Shown here in pieces: positions 6,879-13,081 of a stretch of 13,081 nt of DNA. The DNA is from Anaerolineales bacterium. GTDB lineage: Bacteria > Chloroflexota > Anaerolineae > Anaerolineales > E44-bin32. The notes beneath the pieces were generated by a model. That model saw nothing but the letters and a program-made list of their open reading frames with translations, had not been told where the DNA came from and searched no databases. Made by a program: the position numbers and the translations under genes. Location of the stretch: assembly GCA_023250385.1 (NCBI GenBank), contig JAHFAU010000042.1, positions 1 to 13,081 of the forward strand. The letters are read 5' to 3'. Positions within the stretch are counted from its first letter, which is position 1; the number at the start of each line of letters is the position of its first letter.

Positions 6879-7460
6879 CTAGTGTGCGCCGCCTGCGAGC
6901 AAGTCCAGTAGACTCTTGGTGATCCGTGCGGTGACTCCCCAGATCAGCTCCCCCTCGTACGGCTTGAAGTAATACACCTGGACGCTGAGTCCGGGGACCA
7001 ACGGCTCGCGCGACTGGACCTCCAGGTTGGCGGCTTCGGCCAGCCAGCGGATAGGCACCCCAAAGCACTTCGCAACTTCCTTGTTGTTTGGCCGCAGGTC
7101 ATACGGCCAGGGGATTACGCCGATCACCGGAGTCACCACGAATTGGGTGACGGTGGCGAGCGGGTTGAGCTCGCCGAGCACCTGGACATCGGCGGCTCGC
7201 AGACCGATTTCTTCCTCTGACTCGCGCAAGGCGGCCTCGGCCGGCGAGCGGTCGCCAGGTTCAATCCGGCCGCCGGGAAATGAGACCTGCCCGCGATGTA
7301 CGTCCACTGAGTCAGTCCGCCGGGTGTAGAGCAGGTTCCACTCCCCCTGATCGAGGTAGAGCGGCAAGAGCACTGCGGCCGGCGCGGCCTCCCACTCGAC
7401 TTGGACCTGCGGCTCCAGCTTGGAAAGCAATCCCGCCAAGCGGGTTAGAAAGTCGTCCAC
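6879..7460 (-). CDS. Nudix hydrolase, CoA-pyrophosphatase type
   Basis: This 193-residue Nudix enzyme probably cleaves the pyrophosphate of coenzyme A or its derivatives, giving 4'-phosphopantetheine and adenosine 3',5'-bisphosphate. The motif LLYTRRTDSVDVHRGQVSFP plus GG (43-64) matches the CoA-specific signature that precedes the Nudix box in NudL/PCD1-type enzymes. The Nudix box itself spans 64-87 (G64, D70, R79-E80, E83-E84, G86) with the one-residue-longer spacing seen in that group; the Glu cluster binds metal. Substrate assignment rests on this motif and on the overall length. The start is a GTG at 7460, the first usable codon after an in-frame TGA at 7476-7478, with no strong Shine-Dalgarno. 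It is the last gene of the minus-strand run, 44 nt after trmI. Confidence 0.88.
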   Translation of the reverse strand: MDDFLTRLAGLLSKLEPQVQVEWEAAPAAVLLPLYLDQGEWNLLYTRRTDSVDVHRGQVSFPGGRIEPGDRSPAEAALRESEEEIGLRAADVQVLGELNPLATVTQFVVTPVIGVIPWPYDLRPNNKEVAKCFGVPIRWLAEAANLEVQSREPLVPGLSVQVYYFKPYEGELIWGVTARITKSLLDLLAGGAH

Positions 7461-7504
7461 GTCAGAACTCAGGGGTCAACGGGCTGCCATAGGTGTCACA
7501 GCCC

Positions 7505-8311
7505 TCACCCGTCGGGCGGGGCGGAAGCTACTGGCTCGGGGGCCTGGATCGCCCGGGCAAAGACCAGGTAACCGGTGTGGCCAAGCATCCGGTCTTCAGG
7601 CCGCAGGCGCTCGGCAACCGACTTGTAGAAACGCAAGAGGATTTCGCAAACCTCGACCAGTCCGAATGAGTGCTGATCGAGGGCGGCGAGCAGCCGGCTC
7701 ACCTGATTGGTGGTCGGAAGGATTGAACCCAATACTCCGCCACTCTGCATCGTTTGGTGGACCTGAGTCAGGTAGCGCTCGGGCTCGGGCAGGTCGAGGA
7801 ACACCGCCGGGATCTCCCGCGGCTCGAGGCCGAGTTCGATATCTTGCAGCCGCAGGCTGACCCGTTCCAGCAGCCCGAGCCGATCCAGGTTGCGGGCGGC
7901 AAGCTCCTGCATGTCGGCTCTTCGGTCGTAGGAGATCACTCGTCCGTTTGGGCCGACCGACCAAGCGAGCGCGCTGGTCAAGGCCCCCGAACCGGTTCCG
8001 GCCTCGAGCACCGTAGTTCCGGGGCCGACAGACAGTCTCAGCAGCAGGTACCCGATGTCCTTGGGATACATGATCTGGGAGCGCCGCTTGGTGTGCAGCA
8101 GGATATCCAGCAAGGTTGGCTGAAGCAGAAGAAACTCGATGCCGCTGTGGCTCTTCACCCGCGAACCCCATTCTCGCTCAATCAAATCGGAGTGGCGCAG
8201 CACTCCCCAATGGGTCTGCAACTTGTTTTCCGGTCGAAGCTGGGTCAGGAACTGTTTGCGGCCTTTGCCCACCAGCATCGCCAGGTCGCCCGCCTGGCTC
8301 ATGATTCCCAA
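7505..8311 (-). CDS. trmI: tRNA (adenine-N1)-methyltransferase TrmI
   Basis: TrmI methylates N1 of adenine (position 58, and 57 in some organisms) in the T-loop of tRNA using SAM, which stabilises the tRNA fold. The 268-residue protein has the family's N-terminal beta domain with GKGRK (15-19) and the RRSQIMYPKDIGY segment (76-88). SAM-binding motif I is VLEAGTGSGALT (101-112), the acidic residue after strand 2 is D129, and the catalytic-site motif is DLPEP (173-177). A C-terminal RP...HTGYL signature (237-249) completes it. I chose the TTG at 8311 because GAGGAGG at 8317-8323 is 5 nt upstream, whereas the ATG at 8302 (residue 4) would be 14 nt away. The ribosome binding site directly follows the stop of the upstream methyltransferase gene. 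Confidence 0.93.
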   Translation of the reverse strand: MGIMSQAGDLAMLVGKGRKQFLTQLRPENKLQTHWGVLRHSDLIEREWGSRVKSHSGIEFLLLQPTLLDILLHTKRRSQIMYPKDIGYLLLRLSVGPGTTVLEAGTGSGALTSALAWSVGPNGRVISYDRRADMQELAARNLDRLGLLERVSLRLQDIELGLEPREIPAVFLDLPEPERYLTQVHQTMQSGGVLGSILPTTNQVSRLLAALDQHSFGLVEVCEILLRFYKSVAERLRPEDRMLGHTGYLVFARAIQAPEPVASAPPDG

Positions 8312-8316
8312 GCTAG

Positions 8317-8323
8317 CCTCCTC
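8317..8323 (-). promoter_or_regulatory. Shine-Dalgarno that selects the trmI TTG start
   Basis: GAGGAGG on the minus strand begins directly after the TGA of the upstream gene and lies 5 nt before the TTG at 8311. The nearest ATG (8302) is 14 nt away, so TTG is the likely initiator. Confidence 0.7.
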
Positions 8324-8995
8324 TCAAGTCGCCTCCAACTGAGTTAGTTCCCTCGGGCCCATCCGGGGCAGTGGGGGCTTGGAGCCAATAAACTGGACCA
8401 CGTTCGATCGCAGCACCGGGACGTCTACCCGGGTGACGCTGAAACCGACCCGAATGAAGGGTTCGGTCCACTCCGGGGGGATTTCGCCGGCCTGACCGGT
8501 GACCCGAAACAACCAGTTTGATAACCGATCGAGCGCCCGCCGGCCGCGGATTTCGGCCATGGCGACGATCACGAGGCTGCCGCCCGCCCGCAACACCCGC
8601 CAGGCTTCGCCGATCGATGCCGGCTCAAATATGTACTCTGCCGGGAACGTCGACACCAGGCAGCCAAAGCTTTCTGATTGGAATGGCATTTCCTGCATGC
8701 GGGCCCGCACCAGCGGGGCCTGGACCCGGTTCCGCCGCAGTCTGCGTTGGGCGATCCGAGACATCTGGCGCGAAGAATCCAAGCCAACTGCCCGGGGACC
8801 GAGCTTGACGAGCAAGTGGCCAGGCCCGTGGCCGATTTCAAGCACCGGGAAGCCGGTCACCGCCTCCTGGGCGGAAAGCACCCAGGCGTTCCATTGGCCG
8901 ACCGAAACCAGATAGGCGATGGAATCATAAGTCCACGCCAGGGTCGTGTAAAAGTGAAGAAAGAACCAACGGAGCCCGGCCCGCAACAGCCTCAC
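8324..8995 (-). CDS. Class I SAM-dependent methyltransferase, substrate unknown
   Basis: The 223-residue protein has the Rossmann methyltransferase signature: motif I VLEIGHGPGH (51-60), the acidic residue after strand 2 (D73 in GLDSS), MPFQSESFGCLVSTFPAEYI (103-122, motif II region) and a WRVLRAGGSLVIV strand (132-144). The layout is that of the UbiE/Methyltransf_11 group. The first 40 residues are rich in aromatics (WFFLHFYTTLAWTYDSIAYL at 10-29), a putative amphipathic helix that may cap the active site or touch the membrane. No substrate can be named. The GTG start overlaps the mgtE stop as GTGA, without an obvious ribosome binding site, which suggests translational coupling to mgtE. trmI follows after 12 nt. 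Confidence 0.85.
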   Translation of the reverse strand: MRLLRAGLRWFFLHFYTTLAWTYDSIAYLVSVGQWNAWVLSAQEAVTGFPVLEIGHGPGHLLVKLGPRAVGLDSSRQMSRIAQRRLRRNRVQAPLVRARMQEMPFQSESFGCLVSTFPAEYIFEPASIGEAWRVLRAGGSLVIVAMAEIRGRRALDRLSNWLFRVTGQAGEIPPEWTEPFIRVGFSVTRVDVPVLRSNVVQFIGSKPPLPRMGPRELTQLEAT

Positions 8996-10344
8996 AGCAG
9001 TTGGGGTAGGAATGCCGCGCCCAGGCCTAAGAAGAGGGCAAACCCGATGCAGTCAGTGAAGGTCGTCACGATGACCGAGGAGGCCAACGCAGGATCTAGC
9101 TTCAGCGATTTCAGAACGAGTGGCACCAATGCACCGACCAGTCCCGCAACAAGCATGTTCCCCACGATGGCGACCGCCAGGATCCCGCCCAGCGCCAAGT
9201 TCCGTTTCCAAAGCCAGACCCCCAGACCTACGACAGATCCGACAAACACCCCATGCAGTAGTCCAATTAGCCCTTCTTTAAGGACCGTTCGCTTCGCCTG
9301 GCGGGCCCCCTGTTCCCCGAGCGCAATCGCTCGCACCATCAGGGTCAGGCTCTGGGTCGCCGTGTTACCGCCCATCCCGGCAACTACCGACTGGAAGACG
9401 GCCAGCACCGCAACCTGGGCGATCAAGGTTTGGAAGTTGGCGATTACCCAGGCCGCAAACAATGCGGTGACCGCGTTGATATACAGCCAGGGCAACCGCC
9501 GCCGCACCGAAGTCACGACCGGGCTGTCGATCGAAAGGTCGGAGGAGGAAATGTTGGCGAGGCGGTAAAGGTCTTCAGTAGCCTCTTGCTCGATGACGTC
9601 CAGGATGTCATCGTGGGAAATGACTCCCCTCAGCACCCGCTGGTCATCGACAACCGGAATGGCACCCAGGCCGTAGCGGGACATCAGGCGGGCAACGACC
9701 TCCTGGTCATCGTGGGTCTGTACGAAGTTAACTTTGGATTTCATAAAGCCCTGGACCGCAGCCTCCGGGCTGGCCAGCAGCAGCTCCCGCATCCCAACTA
9801 CTCCGACCAATCGGCCCGCCATGTCTTGCACATATAGGTAGTACGGTGTGTCGGATCCTGGCTCGACTCGCCGCAACAATTCGATGGCTCCAGCCGCGCT
9901 AATCGATAGTGGTAAGGAGATGAAGGAGGTGGTCATTCGTCCGCCGGCGGTCTTGTCAGGGAAGGGAAGCAAGGGTCGGACACCCTCGGCCGCTTCCATT
10001 TCGGCCAAGACGTCAGCGGCGTGCTGCGGATCAAGGTCGCCCAATACATCCGCGGCCTCGTCAGGCGCCATCCGGTCGAGCGCCTCCGCCAGCCGATCGG
10101 TGTCGAGGGTCTCAGCAAGCTCGACGGCCTGTTGGTCTTCCAGCTCGGTGAGCAGGCGGGCAGTGGTCCGAGGACTGAGTTCTGGAAGCAGCGCCGCGAC
10201 TTCGTCGTCTTCCAGGTCGACGAAGGCCTCCGCCCGATCCGCCGGGCGGAGTTCCCGCAACGAATCGATCGCAGACTGGACCTCCCCGGCCTCTAGAGCG
10301 GCGCGGATCCGCTCCAAGGCGTTTTCAATTTGAGTAGGATCCAA
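8992..10344 (-). CDS. mgtE: Magnesium transporter MgtE
   Basis: MgtE is a dimeric membrane channel for Mg2+ gated by cytoplasmic Mg2+ binding. The 450-residue protein has the acidic helical N domain (about 20-130, successive short helices rich in Leu, Ala and Asp). A CBS-domain pair follows (about 135-255), then a connecting helix and a five-helix membrane domain (about 285-450). GMGGNTATQS (323-332) is the pore-region signature, and the final helix carries the conserved Asp431 (TTFTDCIGF), equivalent to the pore Asp432 of Thermus MgtE. S319 occupies a position often held by Pro before that signature. The start is a TTG at 10344, directly after an in-frame TGA at 10348-10350; no clear ribosome binding site is visible. 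The 88 nt upstream are too short for an M-box riboswitch, so control is probably at the protein level by the CBS and N domains. Confidence 0.96.
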   Translation of the reverse strand: MDPTQIENALERIRAALEAGEVQSAIDSLRELRPADRAEAFVDLEDDEVAALLPELSPRTTARLLTELEDQQAVELAETLDTDRLAEALDRMAPDEAADVLGDLDPQHAADVLAEMEAAEGVRPLLPFPDKTAGGRMTTSFISLPLSISAAGAIELLRRVEPGSDTPYYLYVQDMAGRLVGVVGMRELLLASPEAAVQGFMKSKVNFVQTHDDQEVVARLMSRYGLGAIPVVDDQRVLRGVISHDDILDVIEQEATEDLYRLANISSSDLSIDSPVVTSVRRRLPWLYINAVTALFAAWVIANFQTLIAQVAVLAVFQSVVAGMGGNTATQSLTLMVRAIALGEQGARQAKRTVLKEGLIGLLHGVFVGSVVGLGVWLWKRNLALGGILAVAIVGNMLVAGLVGALVPLVLKSLKLDPALASSVIVTTFTDCIGFALFLGLGAAFLPQLL

Positions 10345-10432
10345 GGGTCAATGTCGAATGGAGTGGAAGAGCGGCGGGAGCGGAGAGCTGCTTCGAATTG
10401 TGCGGGCAAGGAAAGCCCAGCCCGTCCGTCTG

Positions 10433-11137
10433 TCAGCTCCTTCGACGGCCGCCGCCGACAAAGCTGGCCCAGTACAGCAGTTGCAGGATGGCGGCTGCCA
10501 GGGCCGCGACGTAGGTGAATGCCGCGGCGGTGAGCACCGATCTGACGCCCTGCTGCTCTTCGCTCGAACGCAGGATGCCGGCCTCCGAGAGCAGGGCCCG
10601 GGCGCGGGCCGAGGCGTTGAGCTCCACCGGCAAGGTCGCCAGCGAGAACACAGCCCCCAAAGCGAACATTCCAACTCCGATCCAAGCGAGCTGAGTGCCC
10701 AGCACGCTGCGAAGCACGATCCCGATCAAGACCAGGAACACACCGAGCCGAGATCCGTAGTTGACGATTGGGACGAGGGCAGCTCGAAACCGGAGCGGTA
10801 CATAGCCGTGCTTGTCTTGGATGGCATGTCCAATTTCGTGCGCGGCAATAGCCAGCGAAGCCACCGAGCGGCCGTTGGCAACCTCGGCCGAAAGCCGGAG
10901 GGTGTGATCGCGGGGATCATAGTGGTCGGTCAGCCGACCGGGGATGCCGTCCAGGCTGACGTCATTGACTCCCCCGAATAGCAGCAGTCGTTTGGCGGCT
11001 TCGGTGCCGGTGAGACCCGAGCCATTGTCGACTCGGCTCCATTTCTTGTAGGTCGAGCTTACCCACCACTGGGCGAGCATCACCAAGATGAACGCCGGGA
11101 GCATGAACAGCAGATAGTCTCCAGAGAACAAGAACAC
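10433..11137 (-). CDS. Membrane zinc metallopeptidase, YugP family
   Basis: This 234-residue protein belongs to the YugP-like neutral zinc metallopeptidase family (Zn_peptidase_2). An N-terminal membrane helix (about 8-27) is followed by a cytosolic or interfacial domain with the zinc/catalytic motif HEIGH (100-104, in AIAAHEIGHAIQ). Two further helices follow (about 128-170). LPVELNASARA (169-179) contains E172, the probable third zinc ligand, and a last helix lies at about 201-222. Its substrates are not established. The start is GTG at 11137, with GAGGTG (11142-11147) 4 nt upstream. It follows the S41 protease gene by 21 nt, so the two membrane-associated proteases are probably made from one transcript. 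An 88-nt gap with no clear terminator separates it from mgtE. Confidence 0.9.
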   Translation of the reverse strand: MFLFSGDYLLFMLPAFILVMLAQWWVSSTYKKWSRVDNGSGLTGTEAAKRLLLFGGVNDVSLDGIPGRLTDHYDPRDHTLRLSAEVANGRSVASLAIAAHEIGHAIQDKHGYVPLRFRAALVPIVNYGSRLGVFLVLIGIVLRSVLGTQLAWIGVGMFALGAVFSLATLPVELNASARARALLSEAGILRSSEEQQGVRSVLTAAAFTYVAALAAAILQLLYWASFVGGGRRRS

Positions 11138-11158
11138 CTCGCACCTCGCTTTCGCGGA

Positions 11159-12415
11159 CTATGGGGATAGAGCGGTGGATCCCAGCAGCAGCTCGATGGC
11201 CTTGTCGAGCTGGGGGTCCGTCTGCCCGCCCTCCGCCGCCAGAACTTCCACGTCCGGGGTCAAGCCGACCTCGTGGATTTGGCGCCCGTCGGGAGTATAC
11301 CAGCGAGCGATCGTCACGCGGACCGCGCCCTGGTTATCCTTCAGTTCGATCCAGTTCTGAACCGATCCTTTGCCGAAGGAAGTTTCCCCCACCAGCAGCC
11401 CGCGGTCGTGATCTTGAATGGCTCCCGCGACGATCTCGGAGGCCGAGGCCGAACCCCCATCGATGAGCACCACCAGCGCAATCTGAGTGGCCCGACCGCC
11501 ACCCTCAACTTCATAGACAGTTTCCTGGCCGTCGCCGAACCGTTCGCTGAGGACGACCCCCTCCGAAAGGAACTCCGAAGCGACATCGACCGCGGTGTTC
11601 AGGAAGCCGCCACCGTTCCCGCGCAGATCCAGGATCAGGCCTTTCGGATCTTGGCGGAGCAGCTCGCTCAGGTCATGATCGAGGTCGGCGGCAGTCTGTG
11701 CTCCAAAACTCAAGAGCCGTACGTAGCCGATGTCTCCGTCCAGCATCTCGCTTTCGACGCTCGCCAGGTCGATCTTCTCCCGGGTGATCTCCAGCTCGAT
11801 CGGATTCGCTACGGCATCCCGCCGGATCGTCAGGCGGACGGAAGTTCCGGCAGGGCCCAATACCTTGCGGATGACCAGGTTCCCGTCCAGCCCGGTGACA
11901 TCCACCCCGTCGACCCCAATCACCTGGTCGCCCGGCTGAAGCCCGCCCCGTTCGGCCGGAGAGCCGGGCATGGCCGAGATAATCGTCAGGAACTCACCGT
12001 CCGCATCTACCCAGGCGCCAATGCCTTCATACTCGCCGTCCAGGGGCAGGTTGGCCTGCAAGTATTCATCGGGATTCATGTAGGACGAATGGGGATCACC
12101 GAGCGAATCAACCAACCCCCGGATGGCACCCTGCACAAGCAGGCCATCATCGAGCGGCTGATCAACGTATTCGTCATGCAGGATGTCCCAGGCCTCCCAA
12201 AACGGGGCCATGAGCTCGTCCCGGGAGACAGGAGCCGGTTGGGCAGTGTCTGGCTGGCTAATTTGGGGCGGATTGAGCTCAAGCGGTGACGCCTCGGGTG
12301 GACTGGACAGCCGCGGGATCACCAGCCCGGTGGCCAGCCCGGCGGAGAAGGCCAGGCTCGCGATACCGATCGCAGCGGCGATGGCAAGCACAATTCGCCA
12401 TACCGTGGGTTTCAT
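11159..12415 (-). CDS. ctpA: S41 C-terminal processing peptidase (CtpA/Prc type)
   Basis: This serine protease of the Tsp/Prc/CtpA family degrades or trims extracytoplasmic proteins from their C-termini. The 418-residue product has an uncleaved-looking N-terminal anchor or signal sequence (about 8-30) and a Pro/Ser-rich spacer (35-65). A helical region (66-120) is followed by a PDZ domain (about 125-200; GIGAWV, SPAERGGLQPGDQVIGVDG) and the S41 catalytic core. The catalytic Ser324 (in GSASASEIVAGAI) and Lys349 (in GETSFGKGSVQ) are 25 residues apart, and Gln353 follows four residues later, the spacing of the Ser/Lys/Gln triad of E. coli Prc. ILDLRGNGGG (261-270) is the oxyanion-region signature. 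The ATG has GAGGAG 7 nt upstream. It heads the cluster with the YugP-like peptidase. Confidence 0.95.
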   Translation of the reverse strand: MKPTVWRIVLAIAAAIGIASLAFSAGLATGLVIPRLSSPPEASPLELNPPQISQPDTAQPAPVSRDELMAPFWEAWDILHDEYVDQPLDDGLLVQGAIRGLVDSLGDPHSSYMNPDEYLQANLPLDGEYEGIGAWVDADGEFLTIISAMPGSPAERGGLQPGDQVIGVDGVDVTGLDGNLVIRKVLGPAGTSVRLTIRRDAVANPIELEITREKIDLASVESEMLDGDIGYVRLLSFGAQTAADLDHDLSELLRQDPKGLILDLRGNGGGFLNTAVDVASEFLSEGVVLSERFGDGQETVYEVEGGGRATQIALVVLIDGGSASASEIVAGAIQDHDRGLLVGETSFGKGSVQNWIELKDNQGAVRVTIARWYTPDGRQIHEVGLTPDVEVLAAEGGQTDPQLDKAIELLLGSTALSP

Positions 12416-12505
12416 AGGCAGGCTCCTCTCGGGTGCGAACTTATCATGGATACCTAAGAGCGGAATGAATGCGGTCGCAATGCGGAAATCGGGCTAGCCG
12501 CTGGG
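12416..12505. other. Intergenic region upstream of ctpA
   Basis: Ninety bases separate the CoA-transferase stop from ctpA. They contain the ctpA Shine-Dalgarno GAGGAG (minus strand, 12423-12428). I find no hairpin with a T-tract and no convincing -35/-10 pair, so it is open whether ctpA is read from its own promoter or from the upstream gene. Confidence 0.5.
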
Positions 12506-13081
12506 CTAAAGGGTCACCCCATGGCGAAGCGCCCACTCCTGGATCAGCGACGGATCTACTCCGCCAGAATCGATATAGGCGAGCACGGCCTCTCCATCGA
12601 GGCGGTAGTTTGGATAACAGGAGGTGGGCCAGGCTCCGCCGGGAGCCTCGACCACGGCAGTCACCGAGTGGCCGAACACGGTGGCCGTCTCCAGGTGCGG
12701 AACCACTTGTTCTGCGGTGACAATCACCTTATCGGCGACGAACGCCAATTCACGGTCGACTCCCCAGTTCTGGCCGATCTCGGCATTCCCTTCAAAGTCG
12801 GCTTGCAGAGCGTGAATGACCGCAAGATCGCACTGGATCGGCGGGAATGCGGTCAGAGTTTCGCCGCTATACGGGTCGGACACTTCCTTAACGTCCGGCC
12901 GCAACCGGAGCAAATCCGTTCCTTGCCAGGCGTGAGAGGGCAGGAACCCGACTCCGGAGAGGGCGGCTCTCAGCCCCAGCGCGAGGCTGGCCTCGGTCTC
13001 CTCCACGATCTCGAGCGATCCGGCTGCGGCAGCTTGAGTGAAGCGGGGGGCCAGGCCGAAGGCCTCCAGTCCAAAGTAACA
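12506..13081 (-). CDS. Family I CoA-transferase subunit A, N-terminus missing
   Basis: The frame is open to the window's right edge and ends in TAG at 12506-12508, giving the C-terminal 191 residues. The opening GLEAFGLAPRF stretch, FLPSHAWQGTDLLRLRPDVK, the DPYSGETLTAFPPIQCDLAV segment, IHALQADFEGNAEIG and the KVIVTAEQVV motif together match the glutaconate-type CoA-transferase alpha subunit. The reaction is transfer of CoA between acyl-CoA and a carboxylic acid. In two-subunit enzymes of this family the catalytic Glu lies in subunit B, which is not visible downstream here and may lie upstream outside the window. The acid substrate cannot be told from this fragment. A GTG at 13006 is internal: family sequence continues upstream of it. 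Confidence 0.88.
   Translation of the reverse strand, partial: CYFGLEAFGLAPRFTQAAAAGSLEIVEETEASLALGLRAALSGVGFLPSHAWQGTDLLRLRPDVKEVSDPYSGETLTAFPPIQCDLAVIHALQADFEGNAEIGQNWGVDRELAFVADKVIVTAEQVVPHLETATVFGHSVTAVVEAPGGAWPTSCYPNYRLDGEAVLAYIDSGGVDPSLIQEWALRHGVTL

Noticed and set aside
7481..7504. GGGCTG/CAGCCC inverted repeat between trmI and the Nudix gene
   Set aside because: The stem is only 6 bp with a 12-nt loop and there is no T-tract, so it is not a supportable terminator.
8678..9568. A 296-codon plus-strand frame across the methyltransferase and mgtE
   Set aside because: It spans two well-supported genes on the other strand and its product is low-complexity, rich in Pro, Thr, Ala and Arg.
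10345..10432. Possible Mg2+ riboswitch before mgtE
   Set aside because: The gap is only 88 nt, shorter than an M-box, and I see no terminator or sequestering hairpin of that class.
11273..12289. A 338-codon open frame on the plus strand inside ctpA
   Set aside because: It is antisense to a protease with intact catalytic triad and PDZ signatures; such long shadows are common in GC-rich DNA, and its translation matches no family I know.
12491..12509. Repeated TAGCCC segments after the CoA-transferase stop, considered as a terminator
   Set aside because: They can form only a small imperfect stem and no run of T follows on the minus strand.

Overview
This is a GC-rich bacterial chromosomal segment with tightly packed housekeeping and envelope genes. 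I see no tRNA or rRNA gene, CRISPR array, insertion sequence, integrase or phage gene. The style suggests a member of the Chloroflexota, as an inference and not a proof. The signs are a secreted protein with a bacterial SH3 domain, a Thr/Pro/Ala-rich extracellular linker before a C-terminal membrane anchor, a YugP-type membrane zinc peptidase, an m1A58-type TrmI, and an L25 of the long Ctc/TL5 type.

Left part (1-5534): the 3' end of a plus-strand SH3-domain protein gene converges on a minus-strand unit. Read in its own direction, that unit runs from a membrane-anchored Ig-like surface protein to pth (peptidyl-tRNA hydrolase) to mfd (transcription-repair coupling factor). Both junctions are ATGA overlaps, so the three genes are almost certainly co-transcribed and translationally coupled.

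Centre (5535-6877): a compact divergent intergenic region carries a near-consensus sigma70-type promoter on the plus strand (TTGACG, 17 nt, TACAAT). A strong GC hairpin followed by five T lies immediately after the predicted transcription start, a 5'-end terminator/attenuator arrangement. It drives a 157-residue protein made of seven uninterrupted 15-residue repeats plus a C-terminal membrane segment, and then rplY/ctc (L25). The ctc-pth-mfd association is familiar from Bacillus; here ctc is divergent from pth-mfd and the two groups are separated by two uncharacterised envelope-type genes. This is the most unusual part of the window.

Right part (6879-13081): every gene is on the minus strand. 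In transcription order they are a family I CoA-transferase subunit A (N-terminus outside the window), an S41 C-terminal processing protease, a YugP-like membrane zinc peptidase, the MgtE Mg2+ transporter, a class I SAM methyltransferase of unknown substrate, TrmI, and a CoA-pyrophosphatase-like Nudix hydrolase that converges on rplY with one base between the stop codons. Spacing from the protease onward is short (overlap to 88 nt), which fits one operon or a few overlapping units. Five consecutive genes here appear to use GTG or TTG starts.

Most of the window is ordinary conserved gene content. The parts worth a second look are the promoter-terminator leader, the 15-residue repeat protein and their link to L25.
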